Assembly: GCA_942492555.1 (NCBI GenBank)
Contig: CALOEX010000007.1
Coordinates: 1-6,829, forward strand
DNA from: JBCCVH01 sp942492555
GTDB lineage: Bacteria; Bacteroidota; Bacteroidia; Cytophagales; Amoebophilaceae
Reading direction: 5' to 3'
Length of the DNA stretch: 6,829 nt
Part shown: one piece after another, positions 1 through 5,261 of the stretch
Position numbering within the stretch: the first letter of the stretch is position 1
Layout: the number at the start of each line of letters is the position of its first letter
Made by a program: the position numbers and the translations under genes
The notes under the pieces: generated by a model
Seen by the model: the letters and a program-made list of their open reading frames with translations, nothing else
The model's database searches: none
What the model was told of the DNA's origin: nothing

Positions 1-15
1 GAAATTGTTAATACT

Positions 16-40
16 TTATTATTTCACGTTGAAATAATAA
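16..40 (+). other. Perfect 11-bp hairpin before the first gene
   Basis: Arms 16-26 and 30-40 are perfect reverse complements (TTATTATTTCA and TGAAATAATAA) around a three-base loop, with one more G-T pair possible at 15/41. It sits just upstream of the promoter-like box at 43-50. It has no GC-rich stem followed by a T-run, so it is not a standard terminator for + strand transcription. It could be an operator, an mRNA-end structure from an upstream transcript, or an ssDNA secondary-structure signal. Confidence 0.6.
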
Positions 41-42
41 GC

Positions 43-50
43 TACATTTG
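43..50 (+). promoter_or_regulatory. Bacteroidota -7 promoter box, near-leaderless
   Basis: TACATTTG matches the Bacteroidota -7 consensus TAnnTTTG exactly. The ATG at 55 begins only four bases later, so the predicted transcript would start at or within a few bases of the start codon. The same eight bases recur before the gene at 2795. No clear -33 TTG box is seen at the usual spacing, so this rests on the -7 box and position alone. Confidence 0.45.
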
Positions 51-54
51 TAAC

Positions 55-369
55 ATGAAACCCAAAACTATATACATTTTGCTCTATAATAATGCGGTGC
101 AGTTCGCATCCAAAGAGCTCAAAATTTTAGCAGCATCAATCTGCACTTTGGCAACTGCAATAAATCAGCCCTTGCCACATTCATACGTTCAAATTACTCG
201 CATCATGTCAGAAAATAAATACTACATTCACTCAACACAGGTCGGGCATACCTGGTCAATTATCGAAAGGGAATTATTGTATCAAAGGCGCAGACAAAGA
301 AATGCAGTACAAAGGGCAACACCACAAGAAATCAAAGAGGCTCGACCCGTACCAATCGGCACGGCCTAA
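55..369 (+). CDS. Small basic protein of unknown function
   Basis: This encodes 104 residues that I do not recognise. The N-terminal half (about 5-40) is mixed hydrophobic and alpha-helix-like, with no clear signal peptide or membrane segment. Residues 56-75 carry an aromatic and charged stretch (YYIHSTQVGHTWSIIERELL), and residues 78-88 form an arginine-rich patch (RRRQRNAVQR), which would suit nucleic-acid binding. It is the first gene after the promoter box at 43-50 and precedes a repeat-containing gap that leads to the replication gene. An early regulator or replication accessory role is plausible from position only. The start at 55 is the first ATG after the promoter. The reverse-strand frame overlapping its 3' end is a shadow. 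Confidence 0.6.
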   Translation: MKPKTIYILLYNNAVQFASKELKILAASICTLATAINQPLPHSYVQITRIMSENKYYIHSTQVGHTWSIIERELLYQRRRQRNAVQRATPQEIKEARPVPIGTA

Positions 370-386
370 AGAAAGTTGTAACAGAG

Positions 387-410
387 GGAGTATGCATAGG
401 AGTATGCATA
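387..410. repeat. Tandem 12-bp repeat with ATGCAT-centred palindromes
   Basis: Two exact, adjacent copies of GGAGTATGCATA occupy 387-398 and 399-410. The second copy continues into C at 411, making GTATGCATAC (402-411) a perfect 10-bp palindrome. The first copy nearly repeats this. The repeat lies between the first gene and the hairpin promoter at 442-473, about 460 bases before the replication initiator. This suits a paired binding site for a dimeric regulator or for the initiator (iterons). The binding protein is not known. Confidence 0.6.
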
Positions 411-441
411 CAAGCGCTGGATTATAGCTGAAGGGGCAGAA

Positions 442-473
442 AGGGGGTAGATTTGTAGCCATATTTACCCCCT
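442..473 (+). promoter_or_regulatory. Hairpin containing a TAnnTTTG promoter box
   Basis: AGGGGGTA at 442-449 pairs with TACCCCCT at 466-473. Three more pairs (one G-T) extend the stem inward, leaving a loop of about ten bases. TAGATTTG at 448-455 is an exact TAnnTTTG -7 box that starts in the left arm and runs into the loop. It is the only good candidate promoter I see for the genes at 555 and 870 and would give a leader of roughly 95 bases. A stem over the -7 box could also be a regulatory or single-strand-origin structure. No T-run follows, so a terminator is unlikely. Confidence 0.45.
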
Positions 474-554
474 ACTTCCTAAAACATCAACGCCTGCCCT
501 TTTCGGATTTGCTCCACTCAAATAAACAATCATAAACCTTTTAAATCCCTTACT

Positions 555-806
555 ATGCAAGTCAACCCCTACGGAGCAACAACCCAAGACCTAATCAATT
601 ACGGATGCTTTAATGCTAAACAACCACGCTCAAAATTGCAGAAACGCATACTTGACAGGTTATACCAAGACACTAAACAGCTTTATGGCTACGCTAGGCA
701 TACCACAGGCAAAGGGATGCTCTGCCCTGAGTTCATTATGAATCAATACAAGAGCACAATTTCTGCCATGGATGATATGTACCAAATAATGTTTAAGGCT
801 GCTTAG
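555..806 (+). CDS. Small protein of unknown function upstream of Rep
   Basis: This encodes 83 residues that I do not recognise. Residues 25-50 are strongly basic and probably helical (RSKLQKRILDRLYQDTKQLY), followed by a Gly/His/Thr-rich turn and a methionine-rich C-terminal helix (62-82). There is no signal peptide or membrane segment. It lies 63 bases before the replication initiator on the same strand and probably shares its transcript from the promoter candidate at 448-455. The start is preceded by AAATCCCTTA, a motif with close versions before the genes at 2795, 3603 and 4754. Position and charge suggest a DNA-binding replication accessory or a control protein, but nothing in the sequence proves that. 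Confidence 0.6.
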   Translation: MQVNPYGATTQDLINYGCFNAKQPRSKLQKRILDRLYQDTKQLYGYARHTTGKGMLCPEFIMNQYKSTISAMDDMYQIMFKAA

Positions 807-869
807 ACCTCTCCTTATGGGTTTATCCTATTTCGCAGATTTACACATTTCAGTACATTAAGTCGGTAG

Positions 870-1847
870 ATGGCAGGTACAAGGGAAAGATATTGGCGGA
901 TATGTTATGTACCCCAAATCGCTGTACTACTTCGTGAGCCTCATACCTCTCCGCAAAGGCTTCTAAATCTAGGAGGGGCAACAGCAGCAGGGGATTTGTC
1001 AGAGCAGCACCAAGGTATTATCAGCACCAATGCAAAAAGGAAGATGCGCAATGCAATCTTATGGCTTGATGCTTCTGCTAAGTGGAAATGGTGTTATTCC
1101 AACAACACAAAAAAATGGTTTCGCTGGAGATTAAATTTTATACATCTTACCCTACCAAACCAAAAAGGACACACGGACAAATTCATAAAGCGTGTACTAA
1201 ATAGATTCTTTCAGTCAGCATACAGAAAAACAGGCTTACGCTCTTATGTATGGAAAGCAGAACCACAGCAGAGAGGGGAAATACATTTTCACATAACAAG
1301 TGATTGCTATATGTGGAAAACAGACCTGCAAAACATTTGGAACAGAACTTTAAAAACATTCGGACTAATCGAGCAATCAGCAAACCCTCCAAGCACTAGA
1401 GTACACCCCACGCACAATATAAAGCTTATGACAGCTTACTTGATTAAGTACATGACCAAGAATGATGACAACAGGCGCACCATACAAGGCAGGTTATGGG
1501 GATGCAGTAGGAATTTATCCCAAGCAAATAATTTCCATATAACACTGCCCGAATCAGAATTATCTGGAATGTGTTCGGAACTAGCTGCACAATCTGTTAG
1601 AGTAGATGAATATGATTGGATTAATGTTTTCAATCTTCGCCCTACATACTTCGACAATCTTCCCGAATGTGAAGTATTATCTTTGTACAGGGATAAAATC
1701 AGATCTATACAAAAAGGCTACACAGCCCAATCAAATTTCTTTTATGACCATGAAGGGCAGCCCATAACATACAAGGCAGCCAACAAAATCGGCCTTAAGC
1801 CAATAGATAAAATGCTATACCATGAGCAATTAACAATGGAATGTTAA
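870..1847 (+). CDS. rep: Rolling-circle replication initiator (HUH endonuclease)
   Basis: This 325-residue protein carries the three classical motifs of HUH rolling-circle initiators in order. Motif 1 is FIHLTLP (residues 90-96). Motif 2 is the metal-binding EIHFHITSD (137-145; H139 and H141). Motif 3 is the catalytic-tyrosine region AYLIKYMTK (189-197; Y190 and Y194, both with a lysine three residues on). Downstream IQGRLWGCSRNLS (205-217) also fits Rep proteins of small Bacteroidota phages and phage-like elements as I know them. Such enzymes nick one strand at the double-strand origin, stay bound to the 5' end through tyrosine, and later re-join it. Two tyrosines in motif 3 resemble the phiX174 gene A type, which suits phage genome production. 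The first ~55 residues are outside the catalytic core. The start at 870 is the most upstream ATG in frame, but a later start is possible. Confidence 0.92.
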   Translation: MAGTRERYWRICYVPQIAVLLREPHTSPQRLLNLGGATAAGDLSEQHQGIISTNAKRKMRNAILWLDASAKWKWCYSNNTKKWFRWRLNFIHLTLPNQKGHTDKFIKRVLNRFFQSAYRKTGLRSYVWKAEPQQRGEIHFHITSDCYMWKTDLQNIWNRTLKTFGLIEQSANPPSTRVHPTHNIKLMTAYLIKYMTKNDDNRRTIQGRLWGCSRNLSQANNFHITLPESELSGMCSELAAQSVRVDEYDWINVFNLRPTYFDNLPECEVLSLYRDKIRSIQKGYTAQSNFFYDHEGQPITYKAANKIGLKPIDKMLYHEQLTMEC

Positions 1848-1896
1848 TAACAATGCTTAAAAATGGCATATTTCATGCTACGTGTAAGAAAATCCA

Positions 1897-1904
1897 TATA
1901 TTTG
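1897..1904 (+). promoter_or_regulatory. Bacteroidota -7 promoter box before paralogue 1
   Basis: TATATTTG is an exact TAnnTTTG box 50 bases after the Rep stop. ATTTC around 1870-1874 is a weak -33 candidate. The predicted transcript start near 1909-1911 would leave a short leader to the ATG at 1926. It lies downstream of the ATG at 1863, which argues against that earlier start being used from this promoter. Confidence 0.45.
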
Positions 1905-1925
1905 TTAAACACTAAAAAACTAGTC

Positions 1926-2720
1926 ATGAAAAAATTACTTATTCTTCCTTTCCTTTTCTTATTCGAAACAATCATTTATGGCATTGATTTGCTTGCAGTT
2001 TCATTGGAGTACAAATTTACTCTTGGATGTGCCAAGGTTAAATATGGCGAGATGATTGCAGACATGAGAGGAAAAGTAAATGGTACTGTCCATTCCAAAA
2101 ACAGATTTGGAGCATACATGAGAAATAAGACCTCTCCTGTAAATCCTCAGACCACCTTTCAAAGTGCAGTTCGTAATTCTTTTACGCAGTTCGCACAAGG
2201 TTGGAGAAGTTTAACACAGGCACAGCGATTATCTTGGTCGGGTGCGGTTGATAGCTTTGCAAAGACGAATGTATTTGGAGACTTAACCAAATTAACAGGG
2301 TCTAATTTGTACATGAGCATTAATAGAATTTTAGATACAATAGGCAGTTCGCCATTAACTTCTCCACCACTTCCTGCAGCAGTTGAGGCAGTAGATTCTA
2401 TGAGTGTAGCAGCATTGGCAGGAGCAGGAACTATGATAGTTACCTACGCACCTGCAATAGCAGCCAACCAAACCACAGCAATATTTGCAACTGCACCGGT
2501 AAGCGCAGGAGTTAATTTTGTGAAGAATAAGTATCGACATATCGAAAATATCGTTACTGCAGATGCTTCGCCTTATGATATTGCAACAGCTTACGAAGCA
2601 AAGTTTGGAACAGGCTGGAAAACAGCAGGACAAAAAGTATTTGTAAAAATGGTGCCTGTACTTACAGCAGAAGGCATCAAAGGTCTAGGCCTTGATGCTT
2701 CTACAATTGTAGGTCCTTAA
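1926..2720 (+). CDS. Phage-associated paralogue 1, with an unusual N-terminal extension
   Basis: I take 264 residues from the ATG at 1926. The core from residue 36 matches a family I recognise from Bacteroidota phages: GKVNG (49-53), SKNRFGAYMRN, PVNPQTTFQ (71-79), WRSLTQAQRLSW (93-104), FGDLTKLTGSNLY (117-129), a PP turn (147-148), then a beta-rich C-terminal half ending with AGQKVFVK and DASTIVGP. A virion-associated or structural role is likely, but its exact job is unknown. Paralogues 2 and 3 keep the same spacing between GKVNG and the W-x10-W pair. The first 35 residues are extra: MKKLLILPFLFLF looks like a signal peptide or membrane anchor, and Cys35 aligns exactly with the initiator Met of the other two. 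An ATG one base out of frame occurs at that point (2027-2029). A start at 1863 is also open but lies upstream of the promoter box. An intrinsic terminator follows. Confidence 0.85.
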   Translation: MKKLLILPFLFLFETIIYGIDLLAVSLEYKFTLGCAKVKYGEMIADMRGKVNGTVHSKNRFGAYMRNKTSPVNPQTTFQSAVRNSFTQFAQGWRSLTQAQRLSWSGAVDSFAKTNVFGDLTKLTGSNLYMSINRILDTIGSSPLTSPPLPAAVEAVDSMSVAALAGAGTMIVTYAPAIAANQTTAIFATAPVSAGVNFVKNKYRHIENIVTADASPYDIATAYEAKFGTGWKTAGQKVFVKMVPVLTAEGIKGLGLDASTIVGP

Positions 2721-2741
2721 TCCATAGGAACTCAAAAAAGT

Positions 2742-2774
2742 AAGGGTGTGCAGAAATGCACACCTTTTTTTTTT
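2742..2774 (+). terminator. Strong intrinsic terminator
   Basis: GGTGTGCA (2745-2752) and TGCACACC (2757-2764) form a perfect 8-bp stem capped by a GAAA tetraloop. A G-T pair and two A-T pairs lengthen it to 11 pairs, and a run of ten T follows at 2765-2774. It lies 21 bases after the stop of paralogue 1. It separates the replication-side genes from the downstream structural-type block. Confidence 0.95.
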
Positions 2775-2781
2775 ACATTTG
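2774..2781 (+). promoter_or_regulatory. Bacteroidota -7 promoter box abutting the terminator
   Basis: TACATTTG is identical to the box at 43-50 and its first T is the last T of the terminator tail. The ATG at 2795 follows 13 bases after it. It would restart transcription for the block from 2795 onward immediately after termination. No convincing -33 box is visible, because that position is occupied by the terminator stem. Confidence 0.5.
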
Positions 2782-2794
2782 AACTAAAACCCTT

Positions 2795-3373
2795 ATGGCT
2801 GTATTCCCTAACACAATAGCACTAAATTTTTCCAATTGGATTCTTATTACCCCATGGCTAGAAGCTACAAACCCACAACTAAACTTAGTAACACAGGTAA
2901 GGGATGCAGCAGCAATATCGGGAAGTGTCAGTGAGCATACATGGAATGAATACTTAAGAATAACAGGGTTATGGTACAAATACTACCAAGCTTTCATTGA
3001 CCAAACAACAGCAGGGTTAAACCAATGGATAGATTTTTCAGCAAGCTGCGTTGTAGTTGGCTTTTCTTCTTTAATTGTAAAACAAATTTCATACACACGT
3101 ATCAATAATGTATTGTACATCAATTTTATCTTCTTTGGTACTTCCAACGCTACTACATTAACATTTACTATACCCACGATTTCAAGTACTGCGGTATTTG
3201 GTAATTCTGGACTACTTCGGGCAGGGGATAATAGTGTTAGCTTAGCAGCAGCAGGAATGTGGTCTAATACATCAGGCACATCTTCAATATCATGCTTTAA
3301 GGATACACTACAACAAGGATTTACTGCAAGTGGTATCAAGTTTGTAAGCGGTCAACTATTCATTCCCGTATGA
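2795..3373 (+). CDS. Putative fibre or spike (host-recognition) protein
   Basis: This encodes 192 residues in two parts. Residues 1-75 are helical-looking and rich in Trp and Tyr, and are related to the next gene. Residues 85-192 are Ser/Thr/Gly-rich and beta-rich. They contain GFSSLIVKQISYTRINNVLY (89-108) and INFIFFGTSNATTLTFTIP (109-127), a pattern I know from distal domains of phage tail-fibre and other adsorption proteins. The likely role is virion attachment, with the N-terminal domain as the anchor. There is no signal peptide. It is the first gene after the terminator and promoter pair at 2742-2781. Its stop codon overlaps the next start as ATGA at 3370-3373, so the two are probably translationally coupled. 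The fold and host receptor are inference. Confidence 0.75.
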   Translation: MAVFPNTIALNFSNWILITPWLEATNPQLNLVTQVRDAAAISGSVSEHTWNEYLRITGLWYKYYQAFIDQTTAGLNQWIDFSASCVVVGFSSLIVKQISYTRINNVLYINFIFFGTSNATTLTFTIPTISSTAVFGNSGLLRAGDNSVSLAAAGMWSNTSGTSSISCFKDTLQQGFTASGIKFVSGQLFIPV

Positions 3374-3585
3374 TTTACCCTAAAAATATAGCAACATTAT
3401 TCACTACTTTTTTGCTTGATATTAATACATGGCAATACACAACTTGGGGCAAGTCAAGTATTGCCCTAATACAGACCGCAGCAGCAACAGGAAGCCCTGT
3501 TACAGCTGCCGAATATGATTCGTATACGCAATACACAGCTTGGAGATTTGAGACCTTTGAGCAGCATAATGCACTAACAAGCTAA
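3370..3585 (+). CDS. Small protein related to the N-terminal domain of the fibre-like protein
   Basis: This encodes 71 residues. It aligns without gaps from residue 4 to its end with residues 5-72 of the preceding protein. Shared positions include P4, IA (7-8), F11, AAA (37-39), V44, Y52 and T56, with many conservative aromatic exchanges. Identity is low (by hand, about 13 of 68), so the relationship is probable rather than certain. It has no beta-rich distal domain. It overlaps the upstream stop by four bases (ATGA), a typical coupled arrangement. It could be a stand-alone anchor, adaptor or assembly subunit, or a copy that lost its receptor-binding part. Function is unknown. Confidence 0.65.
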   Translation: MIYPKNIATLFTTFLLDINTWQYTTWGKSSIALIQTAAATGSPVTAAEYDSYTQYTAWRFETFEQHNALTS

Positions 3586-3590
3586 ATCCT

Positions 3591-3598
3591 TAACTTTG
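3591..3598 (+). promoter_or_regulatory. Candidate -7 promoter box before paralogue 2
   Basis: TAACTTTG fits TAnnTTTG, and the ATG at 3603 begins four bases later, the same spacing as at 43-55. Exact matches inside genes at 2513-2520 and 3845-3852 show that this motif also occurs by chance in this AT-rich sequence, so confidence is modest. Confidence 0.35.
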
Positions 3599-3602
3599 AT
3601 GC

Positions 3603-4337
3603 ATGGCACGTATTACTTATGGCGTTATAGTTACAGAAATCAAGGGCAGCATTGGAGGTGTCACATTTCAGAAAAACCCAAGCGGCTCAATCATAAGGAG
3701 CAGACCAACCCTCTCAAAATCGAGCACAACAAAACAAACTCTTTCACATCAAAAATTAGGCGTTCTATTGTTCGAATGGCAAAACATTACACAGGCACAG
3801 CGTGACCTCTGGAATGATTTTGCATTAGCCTGGACAAAGGTTAATAAGTTTGGAGAGACCAAAACATTGACAGGTTTAAATTGGTTTACTTCCTGCAATT
3901 GGTTTAGACTTGCATTAAATCAATCATTACTTGCAGACCCCCCTGCACATGATTTGCCCCAAGCACCGCCCACTTTCACGCTTGATTTTAATGATGCAAC
4001 AATGGAAATTGAATTTACACAGGCGCATGACTTTGTAAATTCTCCTGTACTTGTTTGGGCATCCACTCCAACGAGGAAAAATACATTATCTATTAATCAA
4101 GTGCGTAAACTTGTCACGATCATAAATGCTGCTCCAAGTAACCCTCTTGATATTACAGCCCTTTGGGAATTAGCAACAGGGCTGCCATACACACCTACAA
4201 CACTATTTCCAAATGCAAATATTTTCCTTTGCTTAGAATCCGTAAATTTGTCTAGTGGGATTAGTTCGGCAATGCTATGCAGCAAAGACACACCAAGCCC
4301 AACAGACTTTGGAACAACAATGTATTACTATTCATAA
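3603..4337 (+). CDS. Phage-associated paralogue 2
   Basis: This 244-residue protein has the same architecture as paralogue 1: MARITYG start, GSIGGV (15-20), QKNPSG with R32, WQNITQAQRDLW (59-70), NKFGETKTLTGLNWF (81-95), a PP turn (113-114) and a beta-rich C-terminal half with VLVWASTP. The distance from the first glycine of the G-rich motif to the W-x10-W pair equals that in the other two copies (44 residues). The sequence is otherwise strongly diverged. It replaces the PVNPQTT segment with a Ser/Thr-rich stretch (38-48), so it is not a recent duplicate. It sits between the fibre-like genes and a small beta-rich gene, which suggests a virion component. The + strand frame at 3596-3805 inside it is a shadow. 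Confidence 0.85.
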   Translation: MARITYGVIVTEIKGSIGGVTFQKNPSGSIIRSRPTLSKSSTTKQTLSHQKLGVLLFEWQNITQAQRDLWNDFALAWTKVNKFGETKTLTGLNWFTSCNWFRLALNQSLLADPPAHDLPQAPPTFTLDFNDATMEIEFTQAHDFVNSPVLVWASTPTRKNTLSINQVRKLVTIINAAPSNPLDITALWELATGLPYTPTTLFPNANIFLCLESVNLSSGISSAMLCSKDTPSPTDFGTTMYYYS

Positions 4338-4351
4338 TTAATTAAATAGCC

Positions 4352-4744
4352 ATGGCCATAAAAGTGAAAAAGTTGACTTACACACCTGCAAATATTTATT
4401 CAATGTTTGCCACTCCTATACTTGCATTACCTGCTCCACCAAGTGGCTCAGTTAATAACGTACTTGCTATTTCACACGATATGGTATTTAATTCGGCAGC
4501 ATATACAGGTGCATCGCATATTATATACGGATTTACATTAGATAGCTTTTTTGAGGTGTATTTTGATGGAGATTTACTAGCAGCACTTACCAACGGCAAT
4601 ATTCCTTTACGGAAATGGTTTGCGCAGAATACTATTTTTAGTACAACCAAAGACTTGTATGTAACAACAGAGGCAACAGCAGCTACAGGAGATAGTAATA
4701 TAGATGCGTATGTAGTGTATGAGGAAATTGTACTAAATCCTTAA
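4352..4744 (+). CDS. Small beta-rich protein, probable virion component
   Basis: This encodes 130 residues that are predominantly beta-like with hydrophobic alternation. FNSAAYTGASHIIYG (46-60) and KDLYVTTEATAATGDSNIDA followed by YVVYEEIVL (100-128) match a pattern that recurs in small phage structural proteins: an AYTGA segment, then LYVTT...GDSxIDxYVxYEIxxL at the C-terminus. No signal peptide or membrane segment is seen. It starts 14 bases after paralogue 2 and ends nine bases before the small membrane-protein gene, so it belongs to the same transcript. It could be a coat, decoration or spike subunit. Its size is small for a typical major capsid protein. The family recognition is from memory and is not proof. 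Confidence 0.75.
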   Translation: MAIKVKKLTYTPANIYSMFATPILALPAPPSGSVNNVLAISHDMVFNSAAYTGASHIIYGFTLDSFFEVYFDGDLLAALTNGNIPLRKWFAQNTIFSTTKDLYVTTEATAATGDSNIDAYVVYEEIVLNP

Positions 4745-4753
4745 TTTTTATTT

Positions 4754-4924
4754 ATGACTATCGAGAATATAAAACCAATTTGGGACTTATGCGGAACGGA
4801 AATAATAACCGCACTAGTTACAATTGCAATTGCTTACATTGATATGCGCAAAGCAAAACGCAGAATAAAAAAGAAATTGCTTCGTACAATGCAAAACGGA
4901 CAAGCGGATGAGATTCTACGATAG
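4754..4924 (+). CDS. 56-residue single-span membrane protein
   Basis: ATG at 4754 opens 56 codons to TAG at 4922-4924. A short polar N-terminus (MTIENIKPIWDLCG) is followed by one hydrophobic segment (residues 16-29, EIITALVTIAIAYI) and then a very basic helix (MRKAKRRIKKKLLR, 31-44). The positive-inside rule predicts that the C-terminal tail is cytoplasmic. The gene starts nine bases after the preceding stop. The 12 bases CTAAATCCTTAA, ending at that stop, sit at the same distance from the ATG as an identical 12-mer before the gene at 3603. Small proteins of this shape in phages include holin-like or lysis proteins, minor coat proteins and virion-assembly factors. I cannot choose between them. 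Confidence 0.65.
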   Translation: MTIENIKPIWDLCGTEIITALVTIAIAYIDMRKAKRRIKKKLLRTMQNGQADEILR

Positions 4925-5261
4925 TTTATAGGGCAACAGGAGACAAGAAATACATTAAATAGGCATATAAAACAGACGCAAAGTACATCTCAATTGAACA
5001 TTCATACTACAATCATACTACATTCATACAACACTAATACTAAGACAATACAACATTAATTAAGCAGGATTACAACAATATTACAGCAGGATTATAACAG
5101 GATTAAAGCAGAATTATAACAGGATTAAAGCAGAATTATAACAGGATTAAAGCAGAATTATAACAAGATTGAAACAAGAATAAGGCAGAGATAAGGCAGA
5201 GATAGAGCAAGGATAAAGGAGGGACAGCAAACAATAACTAAACTACTAACAACATTACACC
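4925..5261. repeat. Non-coding gap filled by an 11-bp tandem repeat array
   Basis: No gene fits in this 337-base gap. From 5000 to 5219 it divides exactly into twenty 11-base units with no insertion or deletion, and 18 of the 20 end in C (mostly AAC or AGC). The consensus in the middle is close to ARGATTAWARC. The best part, 5099-5164, is three perfect copies of a 22-bp double unit: AGGATTAAAGC then AGAATTATAAC. Earlier units (5000-5043) read ATTCATACTAC-like and later ones (5176-5208) AGAGATAAGGC-like, so the composition drifts to purines along the array. A weaker 11-base rhythm can be followed back to about 4934. The unit length is not a multiple of three and every forward frame is stopped. 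It lies directly before paralogue 3. Possible roles are a protein-binding array, a helically phased promoter region, a packaging or origin element, or slippage-driven filler. Confidence 0.9.

Noticed and set aside
2513..2520. TAATTTTG and, at 3845-3852, TAAGTTTG as further promoters.
   Set aside because: Both fit TAnnTTTG but lie inside coding sequence with no gene start soon after. They illustrate the chance background of this short motif.
2355..2633. Reverse-strand 92-codon frame very rich in cysteine, looking like a metal-binding protein.
   Set aside because: It lies wholly inside paralogue 1 on the opposite strand. Its cysteines arise from GCA-rich alanine codons of the real gene read backwards (TGC).
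2983..3339. Reverse-strand 118-codon frame.
   Set aside because: It is antisense to the fibre-like gene, which has recognisable family features and correct coupling. The reverse frame has none.
3596..3805. A + strand 69-codon frame starting at 3596.
   Set aside because: It overlaps the first third of paralogue 2 in another frame, is low-complexity and basic, and matches nothing. Paralogue 2 has conserved motifs.
4925..5261. CRISPR array.
   Set aside because: Units are only 11 bases, contiguous and without unique spacers, so this is a simple tandem repeat array.
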